From the NCBI RefSeq assembly GCF_001693515.2, contig NZ_CP042968.1:6572001-6636000 (forward strand): a stretch of 64,000 nt of DNA, read 5' to 3'. The position numbers and the translations under genes were made by a program. The notes under the pieces were generated by a model, which saw only the letters and a list, made by a program, of their open reading frames with translations, was not told the DNA's origin and made no database searches. The DNA comes from Bradyrhizobium paxllaeri (GTDB lineage Bacteria > Pseudomonadota > Alphaproteobacteria > Rhizobiales > Xanthobacteraceae). Below are positions 10,074-17,854 of this stretch, piece by piece; the stretch's first letter is position 1; each line of letters starts with the position of its first letter.

Positions 10074-10664
10074 AGCGCTTGCTGAGCAAAGCGACCTTGT
10101 CCCGCCGTGGCCTGGGGAGCGAAGGCGGAAGCGTGCCCACCATCATGAGCGCGGCGTGAACTGGTGGGCACGGCGCTCCGCGCCTCTGCCACCCTACGGC
10201 TACGGAGTGCGTACTGATTGCCGTTCGCGCGAGCGCATTTCGCCGGCGCGCGCGACGAGCATGGCACGAGGGCAAATCACTTCGGATTTTCCGAAATCGT
10301 GTCAAGCCCGGGAATCAAAAATATTCCGCTTTCGTTCTCACCCAAATCAGCCGCATAACTCCGCTCGTCTCACGGCAGATGAGGGGCGCTTCGCGATCGT
10401 CACGAACGTGCGGTGAGATGCGATGGACGTGAATGGCGCACACGACGTAGGCGCCTGACACGTACGGCGAAGTCGTGTGGTCCTGGCGTCGCGGTGCTGG
10501 CGTTAAGCTGGCGGGAAGTGTCCCGCCGGCGACGGAGGCAATAAAGCCGTTCTCCGGGGAGCAACTGTGTTGATGTAGCCCTGTGATCGGCTGGCCTCAA
10601 GGCTGGCGCTACGCGCCACCGCCTCCGGCGGCTGACGGCCTTGACCCCATCCGCTCACCGGTCT
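10074..10664. other. Intergenic region: degenerate repeat and 3' flank of the IS110 element
   Basis: No gene is supported here. About 10125-10203 is a degraded palindrome with GCGTGCCCACC and GGTGGGCACGGCG arms, resembling the repeat at 58093-58186. From roughly 10420 the sequence is rich in short hairpins (for example GGCGGGA/TCCCGCC around 10510-10530 and ACACGAC/GTCGTGT around 10440-10480) and probably belongs to the IS110 element's end. The exact boundary cannot be set because this family lacks terminal inverted repeats. Confidence 0.5.
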
Positions 10665-11850
10665 TTAGGCTGGGCATGCGCTCGGCGGAAGCCGAGCGGG
10701 GTCGCTCACTTTGTAGCGGTTGGCGTCCCATTTTTGGCGTCGCGCGATCATGGTGTTGAGGATGACGATGAGCTTGCGCATACAGGCGGTGAGCGCAACC
10801 TTCGGCTCCTTTCCCTTGGCGATCAGGCGGTCATAGAACGCCTTGAGCACGGGGTTGTGCTGGGTCGCAGCTCCCATGCAAGGCATGTAGAAGAGGTTGC
10901 GGGCCTTTCGGCGTCCGCCCTTGATGTGGCGGTTGCCCCGCCGTTGGCCACTATCGTCATCGTAAGGTGCTACCCCCAACAAGGCCGCGACGATATTGTC
11001 GTTCACCTGGCCCAGTTCCGGCATCGTCGCGATCAGTCCGGCGGAAGTGATCTTGCCAAGTCCCGGCACGCTCTCGATGATCTCGGCGAGCTCGGCAAAA
11101 TGCGGTGTCGCTTTGACCTGGGCTGCGATCGCAGTATCGAGCTTGGCGACTTCGACGGCAATCTTCTTCAAGAGCCGCGCCTGCATTTTCTGCACGACGT
11201 CCGGCACGGAATGCTCGCCACTGTTTTTCAAGCTAGTCTGTAGATCGAGCAGTCCTTGGCGTGCATTGACGATCTTGACCAACCTCTCGCGTGCCGCGTC
11301 GTAGGCTTGGCCCGGTGCTTCGGTGAAGGTCTCGGCGAACCAGGCGATCATCTCCGCATCGATCGGATCGTTCTTGGCGAGGCGTCCGGCCGAGCGGGCG
11401 AAGCTGCGCACCCGCTTCGGGTCGACGATCCGGACTTCGATGCGGGCCTCGCGCAGCGCCTTGGCCCAGTCCTGCTCATAACCGCCGGAAGCCTCCATGG
11501 CTGCCTTGCCGCCCCTGTGTTTGCGAAGCCAGCGGATCAGGGCGCGCTGCCCCTCCGCGGTACTTGGGAACGTCTGCCATTGAGACAGCGAGCGAATGCA
11601 CGCATCCACCTTGTCCTTGGCCACATCAATACCGACGACAACGACCTCATCTTGTGCCATCATCCACTCCCTTCCTTGCTCGGTTCGGGCTCGAAGCCCG
11701 TGCAACTGTTCGGGTTGAGGAAGACCACCGGATCTGTCCCTCGCTCCCCGACAGGCTCTCGGCCTTTGAGCACGAACGGGATCAGATCCAGCGACGGGCG
11801 GTTGGTCAGAACCGCCCGTTCGCACATTCTGGCAGATTTTGCGGACACAA
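10420..11850 (-). mobile_element. IS110-family insertion sequence (ends approximate)
   Basis: The element is defined by its intact IS110-type transposase. IS110 elements leave no clear terminal repeats, so the ends given are estimates from where structured non-coding sequence starts and stops. The region upstream of the transposase has a perfect 10-pair hairpin (arms 11794-11803 and 11810-11819, loop GGTCAG). Beyond about 11850 an unrelated genomic repeat begins. One other copy with flanks would define the ends. Confidence 0.65.
10665..11663 (-). CDS. IS110-family transposase
   Basis: The N-terminal DEDD/RuvC-like domain starts with GIDVAKDKVDA, whose first Asp is a catalytic residue, and continues with KAAMEASGGYE and the AKNDPIDAEMIAWFAE segment. 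The C-terminal Tnp2 (transposase 20) domain has IPGL-type SVPGLGKITSAGLIA and GVAPYDDDSGQRRGNRHIKGG, typical of the family. The 332-residue reading frame is intact, so the element may be active. Two adjacent ATGs (11663 and 11660) follow GGGAG. The frame stays open 119 codons further upstream, but that part translates non-coding IS and repeat DNA. Confidence 0.93.
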   Translation of the reverse strand: MMAQDEVVVVGIDVAKDKVDACIRSLSQWQTFPSTAEGQRALIRWLRKHRGGKAAMEASGGYEQDWAKALREARIEVRIVDPKRVRSFARSAGRLAKNDPIDAEMIAWFAETFTEAPGQAYDAARERLVKIVNARQGLLDLQTSLKNSGEHSVPDVVQKMQARLLKKIAVEVAKLDTAIAAQVKATPHFAELAEIIESVPGLGKITSAGLIATMPELGQVNDNIVAALLGVAPYDDDSGQRRGNRHIKGGRRKARNLFYMPCMGAATQHNPVLKAFYDRLIAKGKEPKVALTACMRKLIVILNTMIARRQKWDANRYKVSDPARLPPSACPA

Positions 11851-12407
11851 GAGCTCGTTATAAGCCGTAAAGCCATTGCGCAGGGAAGGCCGGGATGCTC
11901 CCGCTGTACCTGTATGCTCGTGTGCGTGCTCTTCGTGTGCACCTGCACGCGAGACCGCGGGTGCGGCGCGCACCCGGTCTTCCCTGCGCCCTCTAATCTC
12001 GGAGGGCAACAAAGATGCAAACCTCGGGCAGAACATGTCGCGAGATCGTGAAGTCATACTCCGCTGTCATCACCCGCGAAGGCGGGGGACCAAGTATTCC
12101 AGAGACGCCGGTGATTGAAGCAAGGAACCGCGGCGTACTGGATCCCCGCATGCGCGGGGAGGATGACGGCGGTGCGTTGCGACGCGACCTCCCACCATAG
12201 GCGATGACTATGCTCTACGCTTAATCGGCCGGAACCATTCGTCTATTTGAAAATCAAATGGCCAAAGCCACACTTCAATTATTTTTTTGTTTACCCGTCG
12301 AGATTGAAATGACGATGACTTATTTTCGACGCACGGAACGCCAAGACAAGAGTTGAGATCGCGGAGTCGCAATAGAAGATAAAGTCCGTGGCGGGGAAAG
12401 GGAAAAC
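11664..12407. other. Intergenic region: IS110 5' flank, genomic repeats, AT-rich segment
   Basis: About 11664-11850 is the IS110 non-coding end with hairpins CGGGCT/AGCCCG near 11688 and the 10-pair stem at 11794-11819. About 11860-12050 is a different repeat, with ACCGCGGGTGCGG and CGCACCCGGTCTTCC forming a hairpin. About 12064-12170 is a palindromic repeat beginning GTCATCACCCGCGAAGGCGG and ending CCGCATGCGCGGGGAGGATG. From 12200 to 12380 the sequence is locally AT-rich (ATTTGAAAATCAAAT at about 12243) and may hold the promoter of the SPFH gene. Confidence 0.55.
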
Positions 12408-13052
12408 GTGGGTGAACTCCTGGGCTCGTTAGCATTTTCTCTGATTGTCATCGCGCTGATCGCCGGCGGATGGGCCTGGATCTCGACGCTGTTCAGGAAA
12501 GGGATGATGGCGCTGCTCGGCTTCGATCGGATCTGCGTCCAGCAATTCGAGACAGTGCTGCTCTACCGGAACGGGCGTTTTGAAAAAGCCCTCAACCCCG
12601 GCCCGCACCGCATCCGCACCGGAAGCCGCCAGCTGGCGCGGATCGATCTGCGCCCGGAGGTGTTCCGGTTCAAGCAAGGCACCGTCTCCGCCGACCGCTT
12701 TGCCCTCAACCTCATCTATGTCGTGCGAACCCAGATCATCGACCCCCGGGTCTCGCTCGAAAGCACGCAGAACTACCGGGACGAGGTCTGCATGCGCCTG
12801 CAATCGGTGGTGAAGGCGGTATGCAACCGCAAATCCCGCCTCGAAATTCAGATGGACCACCAGACCTTCAGCAACAGCGTCCAGAAGGCAGCCAGCCAGG
12901 TGTTTCGCTCGATCGGTTGCGAGTGCCTGACCTTCGAGCTGATGCAGGTCGATGTCGCCGGGCTCGCCGTCGAGCTGGACAACAGGCGAGCGGGCGTAGC
13001 GGTGCATGCGCCTGTGGCCGTGGGTGAGAAAGGCGCGTTCGCTGCAATGTGA
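12408..13052 (+). CDS. Short SPFH/Band 7 (stomatin-like) membrane protein
   Basis: One N-terminal membrane helix (about residues 7-26) is followed by an SPFH/Band 7 domain: the ETVLLYRNGRFEKALNPGPH strand pair, IDLRPEVFRFKQGTVSADRFALNLIYVVR, then a helical part to about residue 190. Members form ring-like assemblies at membranes and help organise proteases or lipid domains. At 214 residues it is shorter than slipins (about 250-300) and lacks the long C-terminal coiled coil. No NfeD partner is next to it. Start is GTG at 12408 after GGGGAAAGGG. Confidence 0.75.
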   Translation: MGELLGSLAFSLIVIALIAGGWAWISTLFRKGMMALLGFDRICVQQFETVLLYRNGRFEKALNPGPHRIRTGSRQLARIDLRPEVFRFKQGTVSADRFALNLIYVVRTQIIDPRVSLESTQNYRDEVCMRLQSVVKAVCNRKSRLEIQMDHQTFSNSVQKAASQVFRSIGCECLTFELMQVDVAGLAVELDNRRAGVAVHAPVAVGEKGAFAAM

Positions 13053-13334
13053 CCGCGCCGGGTCCGGCGGCCGATCGATCGGGTATGCTACTGCCGGCCG
13101 GGCGCCCGGAGTGCCGTTGGGCCATTTCGGCACCGGACAGGAGGCGGCCCACGCTGCGCCGCTCCCGATTTCGAATGGATCATTCTACGCTGGCGCCCCG
13201 GACCGTAACGCGATGCCGTTACAGGCTTGAGGGCCCGCGCAGCTCGTCTGCGCAAGCCGAATAGCTTTCGGGATTGCGCAAATAGCCGCAATGCCCAACT
13301 GTTCCCTATCGTCATTCACCCGGACACCCCTGAC

Positions 13335-14435
13335 ATGAGCCAGACCAAACTGTTCGAGCCCCTCAAGCTTGGCCCGATTACGCTGCCCAACCGCCTTGTG
13401 ATGGCGCCGCTGACCCGCAACCGCGCGGTGCCCCCCGGCATGGTGCCGAGCCCGCTCGCAGTCGACTATTACGGCCAGCGCGCCTCGGCCGGATTGCTCA
13501 TCACCGAAGCCAGCCAAGTCTCGCAACAGGGCCAGGGTTATCAGGATACGCCCGGCATCTATTCGAAGGATCAGGTCGACGGCTGGCGCAAGGTCACCGA
13601 CAGCGTGCATGAAAAAGGCGGCCGCATCTTCATCCAGATCTGGCATGTCGGCCGCATCTCGCACACCACGCTGCAGCCCGGTGGCGGCAAGCCGGTGGGC
13701 CCAAGCGCGATCCGCGCCAAGGGCAAGACGTTCGTCAACGGCATCTTCACTGAAATCTCCGAGCCGCGCGCGCTGGAGCTGTCGGAAATTCCCGGCATCA
13801 TCGACGACTTCAAGCGCGGCACCGAGAATGCGCTGGCCGCCGGCTTCGACGGCGTCGAGATCCACGGCGCAAACGGCTATCTGCTCGACCAATTCGCCAA
13901 GGATGGCACCAACAAGCGCACCGACGCTTACGGCGGCTCAATCGAGAACCGCGCCAAACTGATGCTGGAAGTGTCGAAGGCAGTCGCCGCAATCGCCGGC
14001 CCCGAGCGCACCGGCATCCGCATCTCGCCGGTGACGCCGGCCAACGATGTTTCCGACAGCAATCCGCAGCCGCTGTTCGATCACATCGTCGATGGACTCA
14101 GCGCGCTGAAGCTCACTTATATTCATGTCATCGAAGGCGCCACCGGCGGCCCGCGCGACATCGCGCCGTTCGACTACGCAAGCTTGCGCAAGCGCTTTGG
14201 CGGATCCTATGTCGCCAATAACGGCTACGATTTCGACCTCGCGACAAAGGTGCTGGAGGCCGGCGCCGCCGATCTGATCGCGTTCGGAAAGCCGTTCATC
14301 TCGAACCCCGATCTGGTCGAGCGTCTGAAGAAGGGCGCACCGCTGAACGAGTGGGACAAGGCAACGTTCTACGGCGGCGGCGCGAAGGGCTACACGGATT
14401 ATCCGACGTTGGGAGCTGCGCAAGCGGCGGAGTAA
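13335..14435 (+). CDS. NADH:flavin oxidoreductase / Old Yellow Enzyme (alkene reductase)
   Basis: An FMN TIM-barrel ene-reductase of 366 residues. Motifs are LGPITLPNRLVMAPLTRNRA (N-terminal FMN-binding strand), RIFIQIWHVGRISH, the substrate-binding pair in GVEIHGANGYLLDQF, GGSIENRA, and the C-terminal phosphate-binding segment DLIAFGKPFISNPDL. These enzymes reduce activated C=C bonds such as those of enones, maleimides or nitro compounds with NAD(P)H. The closest described type is NemA/OYE. I set the start at 13335, since the upstream 36 codons do not align with the family start. It is convergent with the Rieske gene. Confidence 0.93.
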   Translation: MSQTKLFEPLKLGPITLPNRLVMAPLTRNRAVPPGMVPSPLAVDYYGQRASAGLLITEASQVSQQGQGYQDTPGIYSKDQVDGWRKVTDSVHEKGGRIFIQIWHVGRISHTTLQPGGGKPVGPSAIRAKGKTFVNGIFTEISEPRALELSEIPGIIDDFKRGTENALAAGFDGVEIHGANGYLLDQFAKDGTNKRTDAYGGSIENRAKLMLEVSKAVAAIAGPERTGIRISPVTPANDVSDSNPQPLFDHIVDGLSALKLTYIHVIEGATGGPRDIAPFDYASLRKRFGGSYVANNGYDFDLATKVLEAGAADLIAFGKPFISNPDLVERLKKGAPLNEWDKATFYGGGAKGYTDYPTLGAAQAAE

Positions 14436-14491
14436 AGGGCACGAGGCTCTCTCCCCCGTCATTGCGAGGAGCGGCCCTCCCCGCGCCAACC

Positions 14492-15535
14492 TCACGCCGA
14501 CGCGCGCGTACCCGCCTCGCTCGCCACCATCCGCTCGACAATGCGCCGCATGCGCTGGGGCGCCGCATCGATCGCAAGCCGGATCGATTTGGCGTTGGGC
14601 CGCGCCTGCGCGACCTCCTCGATACGCTCCAGAATCTCCTTGTCCTCGTTGAAGGCGATGCGGAAATCGGCATGCAGGCGCTGATCGGTCTCGGTGTCGT
14701 CGAGCGCGAAATTGCGGACATGGAGCCAGTGGTCGAGGCAGACATGCTCGTCCACCGGCGTGATGAAGTGGCAGGCAAAGATCCGCAGTCCCGCGCCGCG
14801 GTCCTCCGGCTCGACAATCGCACCCGCGTCCGCGCTGCCGAAATCGATCACCGCAATGCAGGGCGCGACATAGTCGTAATAGTGCCAGCGATCCACATTG
14901 CCGCTGAAATTGCCGTATTTGGCGAACAGCGGAATCGCCGGCGCGTCCCTGATCCAGCGCCACACCAGCACGCCGCGCTCGCCAAAGGTATGCTCGACCG
15001 GAATCTCCTCGCTCGCCGCGTTGCCCAGCGTCGACAGATGCACGAAGCTGACATGGGCGGGATCGCAGAGATTATCGGCGAGGTTGAGGTAGTTGGTGTC
15101 GATCCGCAGCGCATCGCCCTCGGCGGCGTGCCAGCCGGCCTGGCCGAACTGCGGGAGATCGTAGATCAGCGACGGATCGGCCAGCGCGGGATCGCCGGGC
15201 CAGATCCACACCAGCCCCATTTTCTCATACAGCGGATAGGACGGCACGCGCGCGTTCGGCGGAATCGTCGGCTGCCCGGGAATGCGGACGCAGCGTCCGT
15301 CGCGGCCGAATGTCATGCCGTGATAGCCGCATTCGATGGCGTCGCCCTTCAGCTTGCCCATCGAGAGCGGCGCGAACCGATGCGGGCACATGTCATCCAG
15401 CGCGACCGGCTCGCCGGCCTCGCTGCGATAGACGACAAGATCCGCGCCGAGAATGCGATGGCGCGACAAAGCGCGCGTCACGTTGCGCGACCAGGTGAGC
15501 GGATACCAGGTATTGCGGGGAGCGAGCAGATTCAT
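14492..15535 (-). CDS. Rieske non-heme iron oxygenase, alpha subunit (VanA-like)
   Basis: The N-terminal Rieske domain binds a 2Fe-2S cluster through Cys50, His52, Cys69 and His72 (motifs CPHR and CGYHG). The C-terminal catalytic domain has the mononuclear iron motif around NLCDPAHVSFVH. Size and pattern fit the O-demethylase/monooxygenase group (vanillate demethylase VanA, dicamba demethylase). These need an electron-donating reductase, which is not encoded next to it. The gene sits 18 bases downstream of a solute-binding protein gene on the same strand, suggesting uptake and oxidation of the same, probably aromatic, compound. Confidence 0.9.
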   Translation of the reverse strand: MNLLAPRNTWYPLTWSRNVTRALSRHRILGADLVVYRSEAGEPVALDDMCPHRFAPLSMGKLKGDAIECGYHGMTFGRDGRCVRIPGQPTIPPNARVPSYPLYEKMGLVWIWPGDPALADPSLIYDLPQFGQAGWHAAEGDALRIDTNYLNLADNLCDPAHVSFVHLSTLGNAASEEIPVEHTFGERGVLVWRWIRDAPAIPLFAKYGNFSGNVDRWHYYDYVAPCIAVIDFGSADAGAIVEPEDRGAGLRIFACHFITPVDEHVCLDHWLHVRNFALDDTETDQRLHADFRIAFNEDKEILERIEEVAQARPNAKSIRLAIDAAPQRMRRIVERMVASEAGTRASA

Positions 15536-15553
15536 GGCATGAAATCCAAATCG

Positions 15554-16756
15554 TCAGTTTTTCAGTTTGGCCAGCACTTCGGCATCGGCGGGCTGGTAGT
15601 CGGCGCCGTCGACATAGCGCCAGTCGGTCATCACGCCCTGCCCGTCCCGCACCGCGAGCTTGCCGATATAGACGCCCATGGTCGACTGATGGTCGATCGC
15701 ACGGAAGGCGATGTTGCCGACGGGCGTCTCGGCCTTCAGTTGCTCGGTGGCCTTGATCAGATCGTCGGCCTTGGTCGAGCCGGCGCTCTCGATCGCCTTC
15801 GCCAGCATGATCGTGTTGATGTAGCCGATCAGCGCGCCGATGTTCGGCGTCTCCTTGAAGCGGCCGACATAGGCCTTGAGGAATGCGTCATGCGCCGGCG
15901 TCTTGATCTCGCCTGGGGGATAGCCGGTGACCAGCCATCCGACCGGCGCCTCGTCCTTGAGCGGCGCCAGATATTCGGGCTCGCCGGCGAGGAGGCTGAC
16001 GACGGCGCGGTTGGCAAAGGCGTTGCGGGTCGTGCCCTCACGCACCAGCTTGGCGAGATCGGAACCGAAGGTCGCGTTGAACACCGCTTCTGGATTGGCC
16101 GCCGACATCGCCTGCACGATCGCGCCGGCATCGACCTTGCCGAGCGGCGGCCATTGCCCGGAGACGAACTCGACATCCGGCCGCAGCCGCGTCAACTCGC
16201 GCTTGAAGCTGGCCACCGCCGCCTGGCCGAACTCGTAGTTCGGCGCGATCGTCGCCCAGCGCCGCGCCGGGAATTTGGCGGCCTCCTTCGCCAAAATGGA
16301 GGCCTGCGTGTAGGTGCTCGGCCGCAGCCGGAACGTATAGCGGTTGCCCTTCTCCCAGATCAGCGCATCCGTCAGCGGCTGCGACGCCATGAAGAACATT
16401 TGCTTCTGCTTGGCGAAGTCGGCGACGGCGAGGCCCACATGGGAAAGGATGGTGCCGGTCAGGAGATCGACCTGCTCCGCATCGACGAGTTGGGCTGCCG
16501 CGGTGATGGCAACGTCGGGCTTGCCGGCATCATCGCGGGAAATGATCTCGAGCTTGCGGCCGAGCACGCCGCCCTTGCCGTTGATCTCGTCGCGGGCGAG
16601 TTCCCAGCCCTGGCGATAGCCGCGGGTGCCGATCGGGAGCGCCGAATAGCTGGAGATTTCGCCGATCTTGATCGGCGGCGGATCAGCCGCCAGCGCACCG
16701 CCGCCCGCTGCGACCCAAGCAAGTACGACCAGTTGCAAGACACCTGACAACCGCAT
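15554..16756 (-). CDS. Periplasmic substrate-binding protein, LivK/branched-chain type
   Basis: A signal peptide (to about residue 24, AALAAD) precedes a type I periplasmic-binding fold: IKIGEISSYSALP, GYRQGWELARDEINGKGGVLG, LDIISRDD-like segments and the FNATFGSDLAKLVREG hinge. Members deliver amino acids, aromatic acids or other small organics to an ABC importer. No permease or ATPase gene is adjacent, so it is an orphan here. Together with the Rieske oxygenase downstream and the divergent TetR gene, it forms a likely catabolic unit. Confidence 0.9.
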   Translation of the reverse strand: MRLSGVLQLVVLAWVAAGGGALAADPPPIKIGEISSYSALPIGTRGYRQGWELARDEINGKGGVLGRKLEIISRDDAGKPDVAITAAAQLVDAEQVDLLTGTILSHVGLAVADFAKQKQMFFMASQPLTDALIWEKGNRYTFRLRPSTYTQASILAKEAAKFPARRWATIAPNYEFGQAAVASFKRELTRLRPDVEFVSGQWPPLGKVDAGAIVQAMSAANPEAVFNATFGSDLAKLVREGTTRNAFANRAVVSLLAGEPEYLAPLKDEAPVGWLVTGYPPGEIKTPAHDAFLKAYVGRFKETPNIGALIGYINTIMLAKAIESAGSTKADDLIKATEQLKAETPVGNIAFRAIDHQSTMGVYIGKLAVRDGQGVMTDWRYVDGADYQPADAEVLAKLKN

Positions 16757-16784
16757 GCCACCCTCCCGCCATTGGGGACCAGCC

Positions 16785-16808
16785 TATGTATGTAGTACTT
16801 ACTTCATA
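16785..16808. promoter_or_regulatory. Candidate operator between the TetR gene and the Rieske/SBP operon
   Basis: An imperfect palindrome centred on AGTACT (left arm TATGTATGT, right arm TACTTCATA; 8 of 12 positions match) lies in the 155-base divergent spacer. Its position fits a site for the TetR regulator encoded at 16912, but the symmetry is only moderate. Confidence 0.4.
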
Positions 16809-16911
16809 TCGAATACCCGGTTAGAGAGATTGTCAACGGCCAAAAATCGGCAGGGCTTGCCAAAAAGCAGGCAGGCCCCATCCTGCTGGCGGTGATTTAC
16901 GAAGGTGCGCC

Positions 16912-17619
16912 ATGGCGAACGAGACAGAAGCTTCCGGACGCGAGCCCCCTGCTCGCGCGCGAACGGCAGCCCCGCGCAAGAGGGCGGCGACGCCCCGCCG
17001 GCGCATCAGGGCGCCGGACCAGACGCGTGAGGCATTATTGCGCGCGGCGGTCGCAGAATTCGCGCGCGAAGGCTATGGCGGCGCTCGCGTCGACCGCATC
17101 AGCAAGGCGGCCAAGAGCAACGACCGCATGCTCTATTATTATTTCAAGAGCAAGGAGAAGCTGTTCCACCATGTGATCGAGCATTGCTATGCCGATCTCG
17201 TCTCACGCGAGGAGGCGCTTGATCTCGATCTCGCCCGGCCGCGCGAGGCGCTTGCCGCGCTGGTCGCGTTCAACTGGAGTTACTATTGGGAGCACCCGGA
17301 GCTGCTAAGCATTCTCGCCTCCGAGAACCTGTTCAAGGGACGCCATGTCAAGAACAACATCCGCCGCAGCTTCGCCAACACGCAGCTCGGCATGCTCAAC
17401 CGGGTAATCGAGAGCGGGATCAAGCTTGGGCTGTTCAAGCCGGATTGCGACAGCTTCCACATCTACCTCTCGATCCTGTCGCTGACCTATTTCTACCGCG
17501 CCAATCTCTACACGCTGTCGAGTTACATGCAGATCGACCTTGCCGAGGATGGCCGGCGGAACGCCTGGCTGGCACATGTGCAGGCGATGATCGACGATCT
17601 GGTGCGGCGCAGGGATTGA
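16912..17619 (+). CDS. TetR-family regulator (RutR-like C-terminal domain)
   Basis: An Arg/Ala/Pro-rich, basic N-terminal tail of about 35 residues precedes a TetR helix-turn-helix (TREALLRAAVAEFAREGYGG, VDRISKAAKSNDRMLYYYFKSKEKLF). The ligand-binding half has LAALVAFNWSYYWEHPEL and the SFHIYLSILSLTYFYRANLYTL segment, resembling the RutR/YcdC group. It is divergent from the solute-binding protein/Rieske operon with a 155-base gap and most simply regulates that operon and itself. Family-B repeat DNA follows the stop. Confidence 0.9.
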   Translation: MANETEASGREPPARARTAAPRKRAATPRRRIRAPDQTREALLRAAVAEFAREGYGGARVDRISKAAKSNDRMLYYYFKSKEKLFHHVIEHCYADLVSREEALDLDLARPREALAALVAFNWSYYWEHPELLSILASENLFKGRHVKNNIRRSFANTQLGMLNRVIESGIKLGLFKPDCDSFHIYLSILSLTYFYRANLYTLSSYMQIDLAEDGRRNAWLAHVQAMIDDLVRRRD

Positions 17620-17627
17620 GTGGCGTC

Positions 17628-17712
17628 CGTCATTGCGAGCGGAGCGAAGTAATCCATCTCACCGCTTGCTGAAGTATGGATTGCTTCGTCGCCAACGCTC
17701 CTCGCAATGACG
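17628..17712. repeat. Palindromic intergenic repeat, family B copy 2
   Basis: Starts CGTCATTGCGAGCGGAGCG and ends CGCTCCTCGCAATGACG, with AGTAATCCATC and GGATTGCTTCGTCG inside. Same layout as 5256-5367 and 43041-43126. It follows the TetR stop. Confidence 0.85.
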
Positions 17713-17714
17713 AA

Positions 17715-17743
17715 GAAAAAAGGCCGGGATCGCTCCCGGCCTT
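17715..17743 (-). terminator. Rho-independent terminator for the glycerol operon
   Basis: On the minus strand a perfect 10-pair stem (AAGGCCGGGA / TCCCGGCCTT, loop GCGA) runs straight into a T tract. It lies about 110 bases after the glpV stop and before the convergent TetR gene. Inserted between it and glpV is a degraded palindromic repeat at about 17755-17850. Confidence 0.85.
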
Positions 17744-17854
17744 CCGTTTCTCCGCTCGTCACGCCCGCGTTATGCGGGGCATCCAGTCACCGCGACCGTC
17801 AGAAGCGAAAGGCCGCGGCGTACCGGACCGTCCGAGGACGATGACGCCGGGGGA

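Noticed and set aside
11664..12020. N-terminal extension of the IS110 transposase
   Set aside because: The extra 119 codons translate non-coding IS and repeat DNA; the family starts at the DEDD-domain segment just after 11663.
14351..16747. Long plus-strand open frame of 798 codons opposite the Rieske and binding-protein genes
   Set aside because: Composition is a mirror of the real genes and it has no start signal or recognisable fold.
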